Part shown: piece after piece, positions 26,666-36,228 of the stretch | Position numbering within the stretch: the stretch's first letter is position 1 | Layout of the letters: each line of letters starts with the position of its first letter | Assembly (NCBI RefSeq): GCF_029285175.1 | Contig: NZ_JABEDH010000005.1 | Coordinates: forward strand, 1-64,000 | Source: Sulfitobacter sp. M05 | GTDB lineage: Bacteria; Pseudomonadota; Alphaproteobacteria; Rhodobacterales; Rhodobacteraceae | Length of the DNA stretch: 64,000 nt | Direction of reading: 5' to 3' | Made by a program: the position numbers and the translations under genes | Notes under the pieces: model-generated | Databases searched by the model: none | Told to the model about the DNA's origin: nothing | What the model saw: the letters and a program-made list of their open reading frames with translations, nothing else

Positions 26666-27034
26666 CTATTTTGACGTAAGCACCTTGCCCTTTTTGGCCG
26701 ACGGGACCTTGCCCTTGGTCTGCTGGAGGACATGAGACAGTTCATGTGCCAAAAGTTTGCTGTCTTTCGCATCGCCGGATTTTGCCAGAAAGATATCCGA
26801 CCCGCTGATGAAAGCTTTCGCACCTAGTGTTTTGCACGCTTCGGTGGCTTCGGCACCAACGTGAACTTTTACCGTGGACAGTTTCGCTGACGGGAATTTC
26901 TCACTCATCGCTTTGATGACTTCGGTCGGCAGTTTTCTGGATTTGGTGTCTGTTGGTATCTTATCCAGCGTTTTGGTTTTGGCGCGTTTCCCGTCAGTTT
27001 TTTCAAGCACTTCTGTTAACTTATCTTTGGCCAT
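26666..27034 (-). CDS. Small lysine-rich DUF4157-like protein with HExxH
   Basis: A 122-residue basic protein. Residues 97-105 read HELSHVLQQ, and GAKAFISGSDIFLAKSGD precedes it, a layout like the DUF4157 (eCIS core) domain, in which the HExxH is metallopeptidase-like. The rest is lysine-rich with no signal peptide. I chose ATG 27034, with AGGGG about ten bases upstream, over a TTG at 27043. No contractile-injection or toxin genes lie nearby, so it is an isolated copy. Function unknown. Confidence 0.65.
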   Translation of the reverse strand: MAKDKLTEVLEKTDGKRAKTKTLDKIPTDTKSRKLPTEVIKAMSEKFPSAKLSTVKVHVGAEATEACKTLGAKAFISGSDIFLAKSGDAKDSKLLAHELSHVLQQTKGKVPSAKKGKVLTSK

Positions 27035-27146
27035 TTGAGGCAATCCCCTAGATCAATGCGTTTTTTCAATGCTTGATCTGTAGCACAGAAGGGGTAATCC
27101 CCCTAGGAATGCCTTGGGGGGCGGTTTGCCACGCTGTTACCGGGTG

Positions 27147-27989
27147 TTAGCCGCGAACGGGGTGGGCCGGATAGACCCCCAGAATATCAAGCGCCTTGGT
27201 GAAATACCCCAGTTCGTCCAGCGCCAGCTTTACATTGGCATCCTCGGGGTGTCCTTCGATGTCTGCGTAAAACTGTGTGGCGGTAAACGAGCCGTCCACC
27301 ATATAGCTTTCCAGTTTGGTCATGTTGATACCGTTGGTCGCAAAACCGCCCATTGCCTTGTAGAGGGCGGCCGGAATGTTGCGGACCTCGAACACAAAGG
27401 TGGTCAGCATTTTGCCGCCACGCCGCGAAAGATCAATATCGGGTGCCATCAGCAGAAACCGAGTGGTGTTGTGGTCGAGGTCTTCAATGTCCCGCGCCAG
27501 CACATCAAGACCGTGAATATCTGCCGCCACTTCGCCGGCCAGCACACCCTCGACCGAGCCTTGGGTCCGCGCCAGATCTGCGGCGGCCCCAGCGCTGTCG
27601 GTGGCGGCTTCAAAGGTGATGCCCTGCGCATCCAGATAGCTGCGCGCTTGTGGAAGCAGGACCATATGGGCGCGCACATGTTTGACCTGATCCAGCGTGA
27701 TGCCGGGCCGGGCCATCAGCGCGATGCGCACACGCACAAAGGCTTCCTCGATGATGTGTAACCCGCTTTGTGGCAACAAGCGATGAATGTCAGCCACGCG
27801 GCCGTAGGTTGTGTTTTCGACCGGCAGCATGGCCAGATCGGCACGCTCTTCGCGCACGGCACGGATCACCCCTTCGAAGGTTGTACAGGGGACAGGAATC
27901 ATCTCGGGGCGGGCTTGCAGGCAGGCTTCGTGGCTATAGGAGCCCAAGGCACCTTGAAACGCGATACGGGGTGTGCTGTTGTCAGACAT
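27147..27989 (-). CDS. pheA: Prephenate dehydratase
   Basis: A 280-residue monofunctional prephenate dehydratase, converting prephenate to phenylpyruvate in phenylalanine synthesis. It begins with RIAFQGALGSYSHEACLQA; the catalytic TRF motif appears as NTTRFLLM near residue 178; a C-terminal ACT domain (TKLESYMVDGSFTATQFYAD in short parts) binds phenylalanine for feedback control. AAGGA lies eight bases before the ATG. It is divergent from the cytochrome c gene. Confidence 0.95.
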   Translation of the reverse strand: MSDNSTPRIAFQGALGSYSHEACLQARPEMIPVPCTTFEGVIRAVREERADLAMLPVENTTYGRVADIHRLLPQSGLHIIEEAFVRVRIALMARPGITLDQVKHVRAHMVLLPQARSYLDAQGITFEAATDSAGAAADLARTQGSVEGVLAGEVAADIHGLDVLARDIEDLDHNTTRFLLMAPDIDLSRRGGKMLTTFVFEVRNIPAALYKAMGGFATNGINMTKLESYMVDGSFTATQFYADIEGHPEDANVKLALDELGYFTKALDILGVYPAHPVRG

Positions 27990-28116
27990 CTATGCAATCC
28001 TTGGTATTTCTGCACCCTCGGGCGTTTGGTCGCGGTAACTACACCTTGCTTGCAATAAGGGAAAGCAATAGATACGCCGCTGAAACGCATCAAATGACAG
28101 ATACGGACCCAAACCT

Positions 28117-28614
28117 ATGTTCGACACAATGACACTTACGAAAATTGCCGCCGGGCTTTTTGGCGCTTGGTTAATCCTGTTGCTTGGCAAATGGGCCGGC
28201 GAGGTACTGTATCATGCGGACGCACATGGCGAACCCTCTTATGTGATCGAGGTTGCCAGCGCTGGAAATGATGAGCCTGCCGAAGAACTTGATCTGGTTG
28301 CGCTGATGGCTGGTGCCGATCTGGACAAAGGATCAAAAGTATTTCGTAAGTGTACCGCCTGCCACAAGGTTGATGGGACCGATGCCGTTGGTCCACACCT
28401 GAACGGAGTGGTTGATCGTGAAATCGCAGCGGTTGGCGGGTTCGGATATTCCGGCGCATTAAGCGGCCTTGAAGGAAGCTGGACCGTTGAGGCGTTGATG
28501 GGCTTTCTGGAAAGCCCCAAGAAATACGCACCCGGGACAACAATGGGTTTCGCGGGTCTGAAAAAGCCGGCTGATCGGGCGAACGTCATCGCCTATCTGC
28601 AAAGCCTGAACTAA
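28117..28614 (+). CDS. Membrane-anchored cytochrome c, CycM/c552 type
   Basis: A 165-residue c-type cytochrome. An uncleaved N-terminal anchor (AAGLFGAWLILLLGKWAGEV, residues 11-30) leads to a short acidic linker and a class I cytochrome domain: heme site C79-T-A-C82-H83, GPHLNGVVDR, and axial methionine M143 in TTMGFAGL. Such membrane cytochromes shuttle electrons from the bc1 complex to terminal oxidases. Exact partner inferred. A strong terminator follows. Confidence 0.9.
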   Translation: MFDTMTLTKIAAGLFGAWLILLLGKWAGEVLYHADAHGEPSYVIEVASAGNDEPAEELDLVALMAGADLDKGSKVFRKCTACHKVDGTDAVGPHLNGVVDREIAAVGGFGYSGALSGLEGSWTVEALMGFLESPKKYAPGTTMGFAGLKKPADRANVIAYLQSLN

Positions 28615-28637
28615 GCAGACCCCATTTCACGACCTCA

Positions 28638-28663
28638 AGCCGCCCTTTCGGGGCGGCTTTTTC
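28638..28663 (+). terminator. Terminator of the cytochrome c gene
   Basis: AGCCGCCC and GGGCGGCT form a stem around a short TTTC-type loop, followed by TTTTTC, 24 bases after the stop. Confidence 0.9.
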
Positions 28664-28768
28664 ATGTGTGTTTCACGAGATAACATATTCGCAACTTGTC
28701 TCTTGGCACGCTGCACCGTTAGCTTACATGAAACGTATTCGTGTCTTGCGACCTAAAGGATGTGCCTG

Positions 28769-30721
28769 ATGATCAACGCCCTGAAAGCCGAAGGTAAACC
28801 GCAGGCTGTCCAGCCAAAACCAACAGGCAAGTGGCGCAGCCAGCTGGCCGCCCTGTGTGTTGCATTGGGAGGGATCGCCGGCAGCGCGGTGATGGCCGAA
28901 GAAGAGATTATCGTTACCCACGGCTACAACTTTTACGGAAATCTGAGCTATCCTGCGGATTACGAACATTTCAATTATGTGAACCCGAATGCTCCCAAAG
29001 GCGGGGAAATGTCGGTCGGTGTTGTTGGTACTTTTGATTCCATGAACCGCTATGCGCGCAAAGGGAATCCCGATGGTCTTGCCAATATCGGCTATGAAAG
29101 CCTGCTGGCTGATGCGCCTGCCAGCAACCCGTTTGTGTCGTTGCCGGCAGATGTTTACGGCGAATACTATGGCCTGCTGGCCGAGCGACTTGAGTATCCC
29201 GCGACCAAGGACTGGGTGATCTTTTATATGCGCAAAGACGCGCGTTTTTCTGACGGTACGCCGGTCACCGCGCATGATGTGGAATTTAGCCATAACCTGT
29301 TTCTGGATCAGGGGTTGAAATCCTATGGTGAAGCGGTGCGCAGACGTATTCCAAAGGTCGAAGTGATTGATGATCACACGATCAAATTTTACTTTACCAA
29401 AGGAATATCCCGGCGGTCCCTGATTGATCAGGCTGGCGGGGTTCCAGTCATGTCAAAAAAATGGTTTGAAAAAACCGGCGCGCGTCTGGATGAAAGCCGC
29501 TTGGACATCTCGCCCGGTTCAGGGCCCTATGTTCTCGATCACTTCGATATCAACCGGCGGGTCGTATACAAACGCAACCCGGATTATTGGGGCTGGCATT
29601 TGCCGATCAACAAGGGTCGGCACAATTTTGATTCAATCCGGCTTGAGTATTTCACAGATCCGACCGCGTCTTTCGAGGCTTTCAAGGCGGGGGTGTATAC
29701 GTTTCGCCGTGAGGGGAGTTCAAAGATCTGGTCGACCGGATATGATTTCCCCAAAGCGCAAAGTGGTGCGATTGTGAAAGAAGTCCTGCCAGATGGTGAT
29801 ATCCCGCAGTCGTCGGGTTTCGTGTTCAATCTTGGCAGTGCGGTGATGCAGCAAAAAGACGTCCGGCGCGCGCTGGGGCTGGCCTATAATTTCCAGTGGA
29901 CCAATGAATCATTGCAATACGGATTGTTCAAGCAGCGCCGTTCCTTTGTTCAGGGGACGGACCGGATGGCATCGGGCAAGCCTGAAGGCGCTGAGCTGGC
30001 ATTTCTTAAAGGGCTGGGGGATGTAATCCCCTCCTTTATCTTTGATGAGGACGTGCCCGAACCGCATGTTTCCAAACCAGAGCGCCTGGCGGACCGGCGC
30101 AACATGCGCAAGGCAACCAAGCTGTTGGATGGGGCCGGTTGGGCAGTGGGTGACGATGGCATCCGGCGCAATGCAGACGGGGATAAGCTGACGGTCAATT
30201 TCCTGATTAGTTCCGCTGGTTCACCGACCGGGCGCGCGATTGTCGAAAACTATATCTCGAACCTCAAGACGTTGGGCGTTGATGCGGTGCTTGAAGCTGT
30301 GGATTCTGCACAATTCTCTTCGCGGCGTCAGGACCGGGATTATGATATGATTCTTGGTGCCTACCTCGATTTCCGCGAGCCGGACACTAACCTCGAACAG
30401 ATGTTTGGTTCCGAAGCCGCTTCTTATAGCCTGTTCAACCCTGCCGGTATCTCAGACCCTGCGATTGATGCCATTATCTCCGCCTCGCTGGCCGCTGAAA
30501 GCCTTGAGGAAGAGGCTGCATCCATTATGGCGCTGGACCGGGCGCTGCGCCATCAGGTTGCAATGATGCCAGTGTGGTATCTTTCGGATCACTGGGTGGC
30601 CTATTACGATCAGTTCGAACACCCCGAAACGATCCCGCCGCTTGATCTGGGGTATCTCGATTTCTGGTGGTACAATGCTGATAAGGCTGCCAAGCTGCGT
30701 GCCTCTGGCGCGCTGAGGTAA
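28769..30721 (+). CDS. yejA: YejA-type peptide ABC transporter substrate-binding protein
   Basis: A 650-residue periplasmic SBP_bac_5 protein with a signal sequence ending near VMA-EEE (about residue 43). Family features include THGYNFYGNLSYPADYEHFN, VNPNAPKGG, SDGTPVTAHDVEFS and the late YLSDHWVAYYDQFEHP, all typical of the YejA group that takes up oligopeptides and microcin C. The ATG at 28769 has AAAGG at a proper distance; the ATG at 28760 abuts it. First gene of yejABEF. Confidence 0.9.
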   Translation: MINALKAEGKPQAVQPKPTGKWRSQLAALCVALGGIAGSAVMAEEEIIVTHGYNFYGNLSYPADYEHFNYVNPNAPKGGEMSVGVVGTFDSMNRYARKGNPDGLANIGYESLLADAPASNPFVSLPADVYGEYYGLLAERLEYPATKDWVIFYMRKDARFSDGTPVTAHDVEFSHNLFLDQGLKSYGEAVRRRIPKVEVIDDHTIKFYFTKGISRRSLIDQAGGVPVMSKKWFEKTGARLDESRLDISPGSGPYVLDHFDINRRVVYKRNPDYWGWHLPINKGRHNFDSIRLEYFTDPTASFEAFKAGVYTFRREGSSKIWSTGYDFPKAQSGAIVKEVLPDGDIPQSSGFVFNLGSAVMQQKDVRRALGLAYNFQWTNESLQYGLFKQRRSFVQGTDRMASGKPEGAELAFLKGLGDVIPSFIFDEDVPEPHVSKPERLADRRNMRKATKLLDGAGWAVGDDGIRRNADGDKLTVNFLISSAGSPTGRAIVENYISNLKTLGVDAVLEAVDSAQFSSRRQDRDYDMILGAYLDFREPDTNLEQMFGSEAASYSLFNPAGISDPAIDAIISASLAAESLEEEAASIMALDRALRHQVAMMPVWYLSDHWVAYYDQFEHPETIPPLDLGYLDFWWYNADKAAKLRASGALR

Positions 30722-30730
30722 GCGGCACCC

Positions 30731-31822
30731 ATGGCGGCCTATATCCTTCGACGTTTGTTGCTGATTATTCCCACTTTGCTGGGCATAATGTTGATCAACT
30801 TTGCGCTGGTGCAGTTTGTGCCCGGCGGTCCGGTGGAACAGGCCATTGCCCGTGCGCAGGGGGGTGGTGACGTATTTGGTGGATTCGCTGGAGCGGGAAA
30901 TGACGCGGGCGACCTGTCACTCGATTCCGGATCAAACAGCAGTTACATCGGCGCACGTGGCCTGCCGCCCGAGTTCATTGCCGAGCTGGAAAAGGAATTC
31001 GGTTTCGACAAACCGCCGGTTGAACGGTTTGTCAGCATGATCTGGAACTACATGCGTTTTGATTTCGGCGAGAGTTACTTCCGCTCTATTACAGTCATTG
31101 ACCTGATCAAGGAAAAACTGCCGGTGTCGATCACGCTGGGGCTTTGGTCGACACTGATTGCCTATCTGGTGTCGATCCCGCTGGGTATCCGCAAGGCGGT
31201 GCGGGACGGGTCGCGGTTTGACACATGGACGTCCGGCGCGATCATTGCCGCCTATGCGATCCCGGGTTTCCTGTTTGCGATCCTGCTGCTGGTGATGTTC
31301 GCGGGGGGATCCTATTGGCAAATCTTCCCGCTGCGCGGTCTGACCTCGGATAATTTTGACCAACTCAGCCCGCTGGGTAAGGTTGCGGATTATTTCTGGC
31401 ACATCTCCCTGCCGGTGCTGGCCTCTACCATCAGCGCTTTTGCCACGCTCACATTGCTGACCAAAAACAGCTTTCTCGACGAGATCAAGAAACATTATGT
31501 CATGACCGCCCGCGCCAAGGGCTTGTCTGAACGTGCGGTGCTTTATGGCCATGTATTTCGCAACGCCATGTTGATTGTCATCGCCGGTTTTCCTGCGGTG
31601 TTTATCGGGGTGTTCTTTGGTGGATCATTGATCATCGAAACCATCTTCAGCCTTGATGGGCTGGGCCGGTTGGGGTTCGAGGCGGCAGTGGCACGTGACT
31701 ATCCGATCGTTTTTGGCACCCTGTTTATCTTTGGCCTGATCGGGCTGGTTGTCGGTATTCTGTCTGACCTGATGTATGTCTTGGTTGATCCGCGGATTGA
31801 TTTCGAGCGGAGGGAAGGTTGA
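30731..31822 (+). CDS. yejB: Peptide ABC transporter permease YejB
   Basis: A 363-residue permease of the DppB/YejB type. TM1 ([23 protein letters not shown], short part) and the conserved [10 protein letters not shown] start are followed by a long periplasmic loop and a five-helix core. The EAA loop for ATPase contact reads [20 protein letters not shown] with FRNAML. The stop overlaps the yejE start (TGATG). Confidence 0.92.
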   Translation: MAAYILRRLLLIIPTLLGIMLINFALVQFVPGGPVEQAIARAQGGGDVFGGFAGAGNDAGDLSLDSGSNSSYIGARGLPPEFIAELEKEFGFDKPPVERFVSMIWNYMRFDFGESYFRSITVIDLIKEKLPVSITLGLWSTLIAYLVSIPLGIRKAVRDGSRFDTWTSGAIIAAYAIPGFLFAILLLVMFAGGSYWQIFPLRGLTSDNFDQLSPLGKVADYFWHISLPVLASTISAFATLTLLTKNSFLDEIKKHYVMTARAKGLSERAVLYGHVFRNAMLIVIAGFPAVFIGVFFGGSLIIETIFSLDGLGRLGFEAAVARDYPIVFGTLFIFGLIGLVVGILSDLMYVLVDPRIDFERREG

Positions 31823-32928
31823 TGGCCCTGTCCCCGTTGAACCAACGCCGCTGGCGCAACTTTAAACGCAACAAACGTGCCTTGTGGTCGCTTTGGATTT
31901 TCGCTGTGCTGTTCGCCATTTCGCTGTTCGCCGAGTTTGTCGCCAACGATAAACCGATCCTCGTGAATTATCGCGGCGACTATTATATGCCGATCTTCAG
32001 CTTTTACCCCGAGACCGCGTTCGGCGGGGATTTCCAGACTGAAGCCGTATATCGCGATCCGGAAGTCAAATGCCTGATTGCGACCGGCGGGCTGGACCTG
32101 TGTTTCGATGACCCCGATGCCTATATCGAGGATGCGCAGGACGGCGTGATCGAGGGCGAAGAGATCAGCAAAGGCTGGGCCATTTGGCCGATCATTCCCT
32201 ATAGCTTTAACACCGCAGTTGATCGGCCCGGTGCCGCCCCTCTGCCGCCGAATGCACAGAACTGGCTGGGCACCGACGGGACCAAGCGTGATGTTATGGC
32301 GCGGGTCATTCACGGGTTTCGACTATCGATCCTGTTCACGCTGATCGTCACTGGCCTTGCCTCGCTTATCGGCGTTATTGCAGGCGCGGTGCAGGGGTTC
32401 TTTGGCGGTTGGACCGATCTGATTTTCCAGCGGGTGATCGAGATCTGGTCCTCCACCCCGTCACTCTATGTGATCATCATCATGTTCGCGATTCTGGGGC
32501 GCAGTTTCTGGCTGCTTGTGTTTTTGCTGGTGCTGTTCAGCTGGACATCTTTGGTTGGTGTGGTGCGTGCGGAATTCCTGCGTGCGCGTAACCTTGAGTA
32601 CGTCCGCGCGGCGCGGGCATTGGGCGTCAGCAACGCCACAATCATGTTCCGCCATATGTTGCCCAATGCGATGGTGGCGATGCTGACGATGTTGCCGTTT
32701 ATCATCACCGGCACAATCAGCACTTTGGCGATCCTCGACTTTCTGGGGTTTGGCTTGCCGTCCTCGGCACCGTCGCTGGGCGAGTTGACCTTGCAGGCGA
32801 AACAGAACCTGCAAGCACCGTGGCTTGCTTTCACCGCCTTCTTTACCTTTGCGATCATGTTGTCGCTTCTGGTGTTCATCTTCGAAGGCATCCGTGATGC
32901 CTTTGATCCGCGAAAGACGTTTTCCTGA
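31822..32928 (+). CDS. yejE: Peptide ABC transporter permease YejE
   Basis: A 368-residue second permease. The N-terminal NQRRWRNFKRNKRALWSLWI and an extended periplasmic region are YejE traits; the motif LGTDGTKRDVMARVIHGFRL and the EAA loop YVRAARALGVSNATIMFRHM (short part) lie in the DppC-like core. ATG overlaps the yejB stop, and its own TGA overlaps the yejF ATG, so the three are translationally coupled. Confidence 0.92.
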   Translation: MALSPLNQRRWRNFKRNKRALWSLWIFAVLFAISLFAEFVANDKPILVNYRGDYYMPIFSFYPETAFGGDFQTEAVYRDPEVKCLIATGGLDLCFDDPDAYIEDAQDGVIEGEEISKGWAIWPIIPYSFNTAVDRPGAAPLPPNAQNWLGTDGTKRDVMARVIHGFRLSILFTLIVTGLASLIGVIAGAVQGFFGGWTDLIFQRVIEIWSSTPSLYVIIIMFAILGRSFWLLVFLLVLFSWTSLVGVVRAEFLRARNLEYVRAARALGVSNATIMFRHMLPNAMVAMLTMLPFIITGTISTLAILDFLGFGLPSSAPSLGELTLQAKQNLQAPWLAFTAFFTFAIMLSLLVFIFEGIRDAFDPRKTFS

Positions 32929-34505
32929 TGCCCTTGCTTGAAGTCAAAGACCTGTGTGTCGGGTTCCGTCAGGATGGCAAACTGTCCGAAGCGGTCAAAG
33001 GCGTCAGTTTTCACGTGGAACGTGGCGAGACCGTTGCGCTTGTGGGCGAATCCGGTTCCGGCAAATCCGTGTCTGCCCTGTCCACGGTGTCATTGTTGGG
33101 CGACAGTGCCGAGGTGTCGGGCTCTGTCACCTATGACGGGCAACAGATGATTGGGGCGGATGACGCTCTGCTGCGCAAAGTGCGTGGCAACGACATCAGT
33201 TTCATTTTTCAGGAACCGATGACCTCGCTGAACCCGCTGCACACCATCGAAAAACAACTGGCAGAAAGCCTTGCCTTGCATCAGGGGCTTGTTGGTGGGG
33301 CGGCCCGTGTGCGTGTTCTTGAGCTGCTGGAGCAGGTGGGTATCAACGAGGCCGAAAGCCGGCTTGGGGCCTATCCGCACCAGTTGTCTGGCGGGCAACG
33401 TCAGCGCGTGATGATTGCCATGGCCTTGGCCAATGGGCCTGACGTTCTGATTGCCGATGAACCGACAACGGCTCTGGATGTGACCATTCAGGCGCAAATC
33501 CTCGATTTGTTGAAAGACCTCAAGGACCGGATGGGCATGGGGCTTTTGTTTATCACTCATGATCTGGGCATTGTGCGTCGCATCGCGGACCGTGTTTGCG
33601 TGATGCAGCATGGCGAGATCGTAGAGCAAGGGCCAACGCAAGAGATTTTCGAGAATCCGCAACACCCTTACACAATCAAACTGCTGGGGGCCGAACCGAC
33701 CGGACAGCCTGATCCAGTGGCAGAAGATGCCGCTGAGATCGTGCGTACGGAAAACCTGAAGGTCTGGTTTCCAATCACCCAAGGTCTGCTGCGCCGGACT
33801 GTCGGCCATGTGAAGGCGGTCAATGACGCGAGCATTCGCGTGCGCGCGGGTGAAACCCTTGGGATTGTGGGGGAAAGCGGCTCTGGCAAGACGACGATGG
33901 CGCTGGCGATTATGCGTCTGATTGCCTCTGAGGGGGGCATCACCTTTATGGATCAGGACGTGCGGCAATGGTCTACCCGCGAGTTGCGCAAGCTGCGCTC
34001 GGAGATGCAGATCGTGTTTCAAGATCCTTTCGGATCATTATCGCCGCGCATGACCTGTTTCCAGATCATTGCCGAGGGGCTGACAATTCATAATGTCGAT
34101 CCAAATCGTGATCAACGCGAGCTGGTCCAAGAGGTGATGATTGAGGTCGGCCTGGACCCCAAAACGATGGACCGCTATCCGCATGAGTTTTCCGGCGGAC
34201 AACGGCAACGGATTGCGATTGCCCGTGCCATGGTCCTACGCCCGCGTTTGCTGGTGCTGGACGAACCGACATCGGCGCTGGATATGACAGTACAGGTGCA
34301 AATCGTCGAATTGCTGCGCGATCTTCAGGCCAAATACGGGCTGGCCTATCTGTTCATCAGTCACGACCTTAAGGTGGTGCGGGCGATGTCGCATCAGGTG
34401 ATGGTGATGAAGCGCGGCGATGTGGTGGAATACGGGCTGACGGCGGATCTCTATGAGCGGCCGAAATCCGACTACACCCGCAGCCTTTTGCAAGCGACAA
34501 GCTAG
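32928..34505 (+). CDS. yejF: Dual-domain ABC transporter ATPase YejF
   Basis: A 525-residue protein with two fused ABC ATPase domains. Each has Walker A (GESGSGKSV in the first, GESGSGKTT in the second), a signature (LSGGQRQRV, FSGGQRQRI) and Walker B (LIADEPTT, LVLDEPTS). This is the DppD-DppF fusion characteristic of YejF. It energises the YejB/YejE pore. The gene is the last of the coupled set. Confidence 0.94.
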   Translation: MPLLEVKDLCVGFRQDGKLSEAVKGVSFHVERGETVALVGESGSGKSVSALSTVSLLGDSAEVSGSVTYDGQQMIGADDALLRKVRGNDISFIFQEPMTSLNPLHTIEKQLAESLALHQGLVGGAARVRVLELLEQVGINEAESRLGAYPHQLSGGQRQRVMIAMALANGPDVLIADEPTTALDVTIQAQILDLLKDLKDRMGMGLLFITHDLGIVRRIADRVCVMQHGEIVEQGPTQEIFENPQHPYTIKLLGAEPTGQPDPVAEDAAEIVRTENLKVWFPITQGLLRRTVGHVKAVNDASIRVRAGETLGIVGESGSGKTTMALAIMRLIASEGGITFMDQDVRQWSTRELRKLRSEMQIVFQDPFGSLSPRMTCFQIIAEGLTIHNVDPNRDQRELVQEVMIEVGLDPKTMDRYPHEFSGGQRQRIAIARAMVLRPRLLVLDEPTSALDMTVQVQIVELLRDLQAKYGLAYLFISHDLKVVRAMSHQVMVMKRGDVVEYGLTADLYERPKSDYTRSLLQATS

Positions 34506-34580
34506 GGGTAACTCCTATGCGGTGGGGCGACTTGATCCAGATCAATTTACCCTCGCTGTTTTCCGCGCAATACTGAGCGG

Positions 34581-35351
34581 ATGAATAACAGACCCCATGG
34601 TGCGCCCGAGCTGCGCAACCCGACATTCACTGATCTGCGCCAAAGCCTGGCTGCCGGTTTCCGCGATTTTCTGGCCGCACCGGGCCCGGATTTGTTTTTC
34701 GCCAGTTTCTATGTGATTGCCGGCCTTGTGATGGGGGCGATTACCTATGCCACAGGCACGACGTTCTGGCTGATCCTTGCTGTGATGGGCTTTCCGCTGA
34801 TTGGTGCTTTGGCAGCCTTGGGGTTTTACGAGGTCAGTCGCCGGCGCGCGGCACAAGAGCCGCTAGAACTGTCCAAGGTGGCCGCGGTGGTTTGGTTTCA
34901 CCGCGGTGAACAACTGCCTTGGCTGGCGGCGATCATTATCGTGGCGTTCTTGTTTTGGTTCTTTCTGGGGCACATGATTTTCGCGCTTTTTCTTGGCTTG
35001 TCGCCGATGACCAATGTGTCGACCTCACTAGAGGTGTTTCTGACCTCCGAAGGTCTGATGATGTTGGGCTTTGGCACGGTTGTCGGTGCGGGGTTTGCGC
35101 TTTTTGTTTTTGCTATCAGTGTTATGGGGATGCCCATGTTGCTGGACCGTGACGTTGATTTCATCACGGCGCTGCTGCGTTCGATAGCGGCGGTGCGCGC
35201 GGCACCGCTGGTCTACCTGTGCTGGGGCGGTGTGATCGGGATGTTTACCCTTTTGGCGATGCTGCCGATGTTCCTCGGATTGTTTGTGGTCATGCCCCTG
35301 TTGGGCCATGCCACCTGGCATTTGTACCGCACCCTGTCTGGGCAGGCCTAG
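34581..35351 (+). CDS. DUF2189 integral membrane protein
   Basis: A 256-residue membrane protein with six hydrophobic segments. The N-terminal TFTDLRQSLAAGFRDFLAAP and PDLFFASFYVIAGLVMGAIT, with FPLIGALAALGFYEVSRR, correspond to DUF2189 as I know it. No enzymatic motif is visible. It lies 75 bases after yejF and may be part of that transcript or separate. Function unknown. Confidence 0.78.
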   Translation: MNNRPHGAPELRNPTFTDLRQSLAAGFRDFLAAPGPDLFFASFYVIAGLVMGAITYATGTTFWLILAVMGFPLIGALAALGFYEVSRRRAAQEPLELSKVAAVVWFHRGEQLPWLAAIIIVAFLFWFFLGHMIFALFLGLSPMTNVSTSLEVFLTSEGLMMLGFGTVVGAGFALFVFAISVMGMPMLLDRDVDFITALLRSIAAVRAAPLVYLCWGGVIGMFTLLAMLPMFLGLFVVMPLLGHATWHLYRTLSGQA

Positions 35352-35358
35352 AGAGCGT

Positions 35359-35446
35359 CCCGCCTTAAACATCAATCGCTTGTTCGCGGCCTCTCTCTTT
35401 GCTCAAACGTGAAAAGCGATAGATGATGGCTCAGGTTAATGGCGGG
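35359..35446. repeat. Structured convergent intergenic region
   Basis: Nested inverted matches: CCCGCC (35359) with GGCGGG (35441), and ATCGCTT (35375) with AAGCGAT (35414). Together they could form a long stem between the convergent DUF2189 and DUF6552 genes, possibly acting as a two-way terminator. Confidence 0.4.
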
Positions 35447-35451
35447 ATGCT

Positions 35452-35709
35452 TTAGGCGGCGCTGGCAAGCCCGGCAATCATGGCCGCCAAAGCGACGATA
35501 TGGATCAACATAATCGCCCTGTCGTTCCACAACAGGCCCACGGTAAACCACCCGACCAGCCCCACCAGAAACAGATAGATATTCAATGGGGTCATGCCGA
35601 ATGCCGTGGCGGTATAGCCAAGGATCTGGACAATAGACGCCGCCCATTTCAAAAGGAAAACCACCTTCGCTCGGTCAAGTTTTGCCATTTGTTCAACGGA
35701 TTGTTGCAT
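35452..35709 (-). CDS. DUF6552 family small membrane protein
   Basis: An 85-residue protein with an N-terminal amphipathic stretch and three short hydrophobic helices (FLLKWAASIVQILGYTATAF, LNIYLFLVGLVGWFTVGLLW, IMLIHIVALAAMIAGLA). The pattern matches what I recall of the Rhodobacterales DUF6552 family. It starts within the last codons of the isochorismatase gene (17 bases overlap) with GGGGA upstream, so the two are probably coupled. Function unknown. Confidence 0.65.
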   Translation of the reverse strand: MQQSVEQMAKLDRAKVVFLLKWAASIVQILGYTATAFGMTPLNIYLFLVGLVGWFTVGLLWNDRAIMLIHIVALAAMIAGLASAA

Positions 35710-36220
35710 AGGACATCCCCAATGGACCAAAGAATGCGGCCTGTACCTGCGCCGCGGTTAATTCAACACCACCAAAGCTTTGCGCCTTGGCCCCACAGGC
35801 ATCTGCCACCAAGGTGACGTCAAACCCGAAGTCACGTGCCGCCCGTGTTGTGGCATCGATACACATCTGCGTCATGGCCCCGACAATTGTCACTTCTGTA
35901 ATGCCCGCTGCTCTCAGGCGGGCGTGCAGATCGGTTTCGTGAAAGCTGTTCGGACGGTGTTTCAGGATTACCGCTTCGTCCGGCAGAGGAGCGACGCTGG
36001 CATGGATTTGCGCGCCCTCTGTGCCGGGTCGAAAGAACGGTGCCTTGTCGCTTGTTGCCTCGTGATAGACGTGGATGATCAGGTCGCCCGCTGTTCGTGC
36101 ATCTTGCAGAACCCGGCAGGCGGCCTCGGCAACCTGCGCCATGTCATCGACCGGCCAAAGCCCGCCTGTGAAGTAATCGTTCTGAATATCGACCAGAACC
36201 AGCGCTTTGTTCGTCGTCAT
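35693..36220 (-). CDS. Cysteine hydrolase, isochorismatase family
   Basis: A 175-residue isochorismatase-like hydrolase. The catalytic triad is visible as D11 (LVLVDIQNDYF), K87 (AVILKHRPNSF) and C120 (GAMTQMCIDAT). Such enzymes hydrolyse amides or vinyl ethers, for example nicotinamidase or N-carbamoyl substrates. The exact substrate is not clear. Start at 36220 is chosen on the MTTNKALVLVDIQ family start. It sits between a 48-residue gene and the DUF6552 gene, divergent from a LysR regulator. Confidence 0.87.
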   Translation of the reverse strand: MTTNKALVLVDIQNDYFTGGLWPVDDMAQVAEAACRVLQDARTAGDLIIHVYHEATSDKAPFFRPGTEGAQIHASVAPLPDEAVILKHRPNSFHETDLHARLRAAGITEVTIVGAMTQMCIDATTRAARDFGFDVTLVADACGAKAQSFGGVELTAAQVQAAFFGPLGMSYATIR

Positions 36221-36228
36221 CACGTTGC

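Noticed and set aside
33090-34022. 310-residue reverse frame inside yejF
   Set aside because: yejF has two intact ATPase domains in the other strand and the reverse frame resembles nothing.
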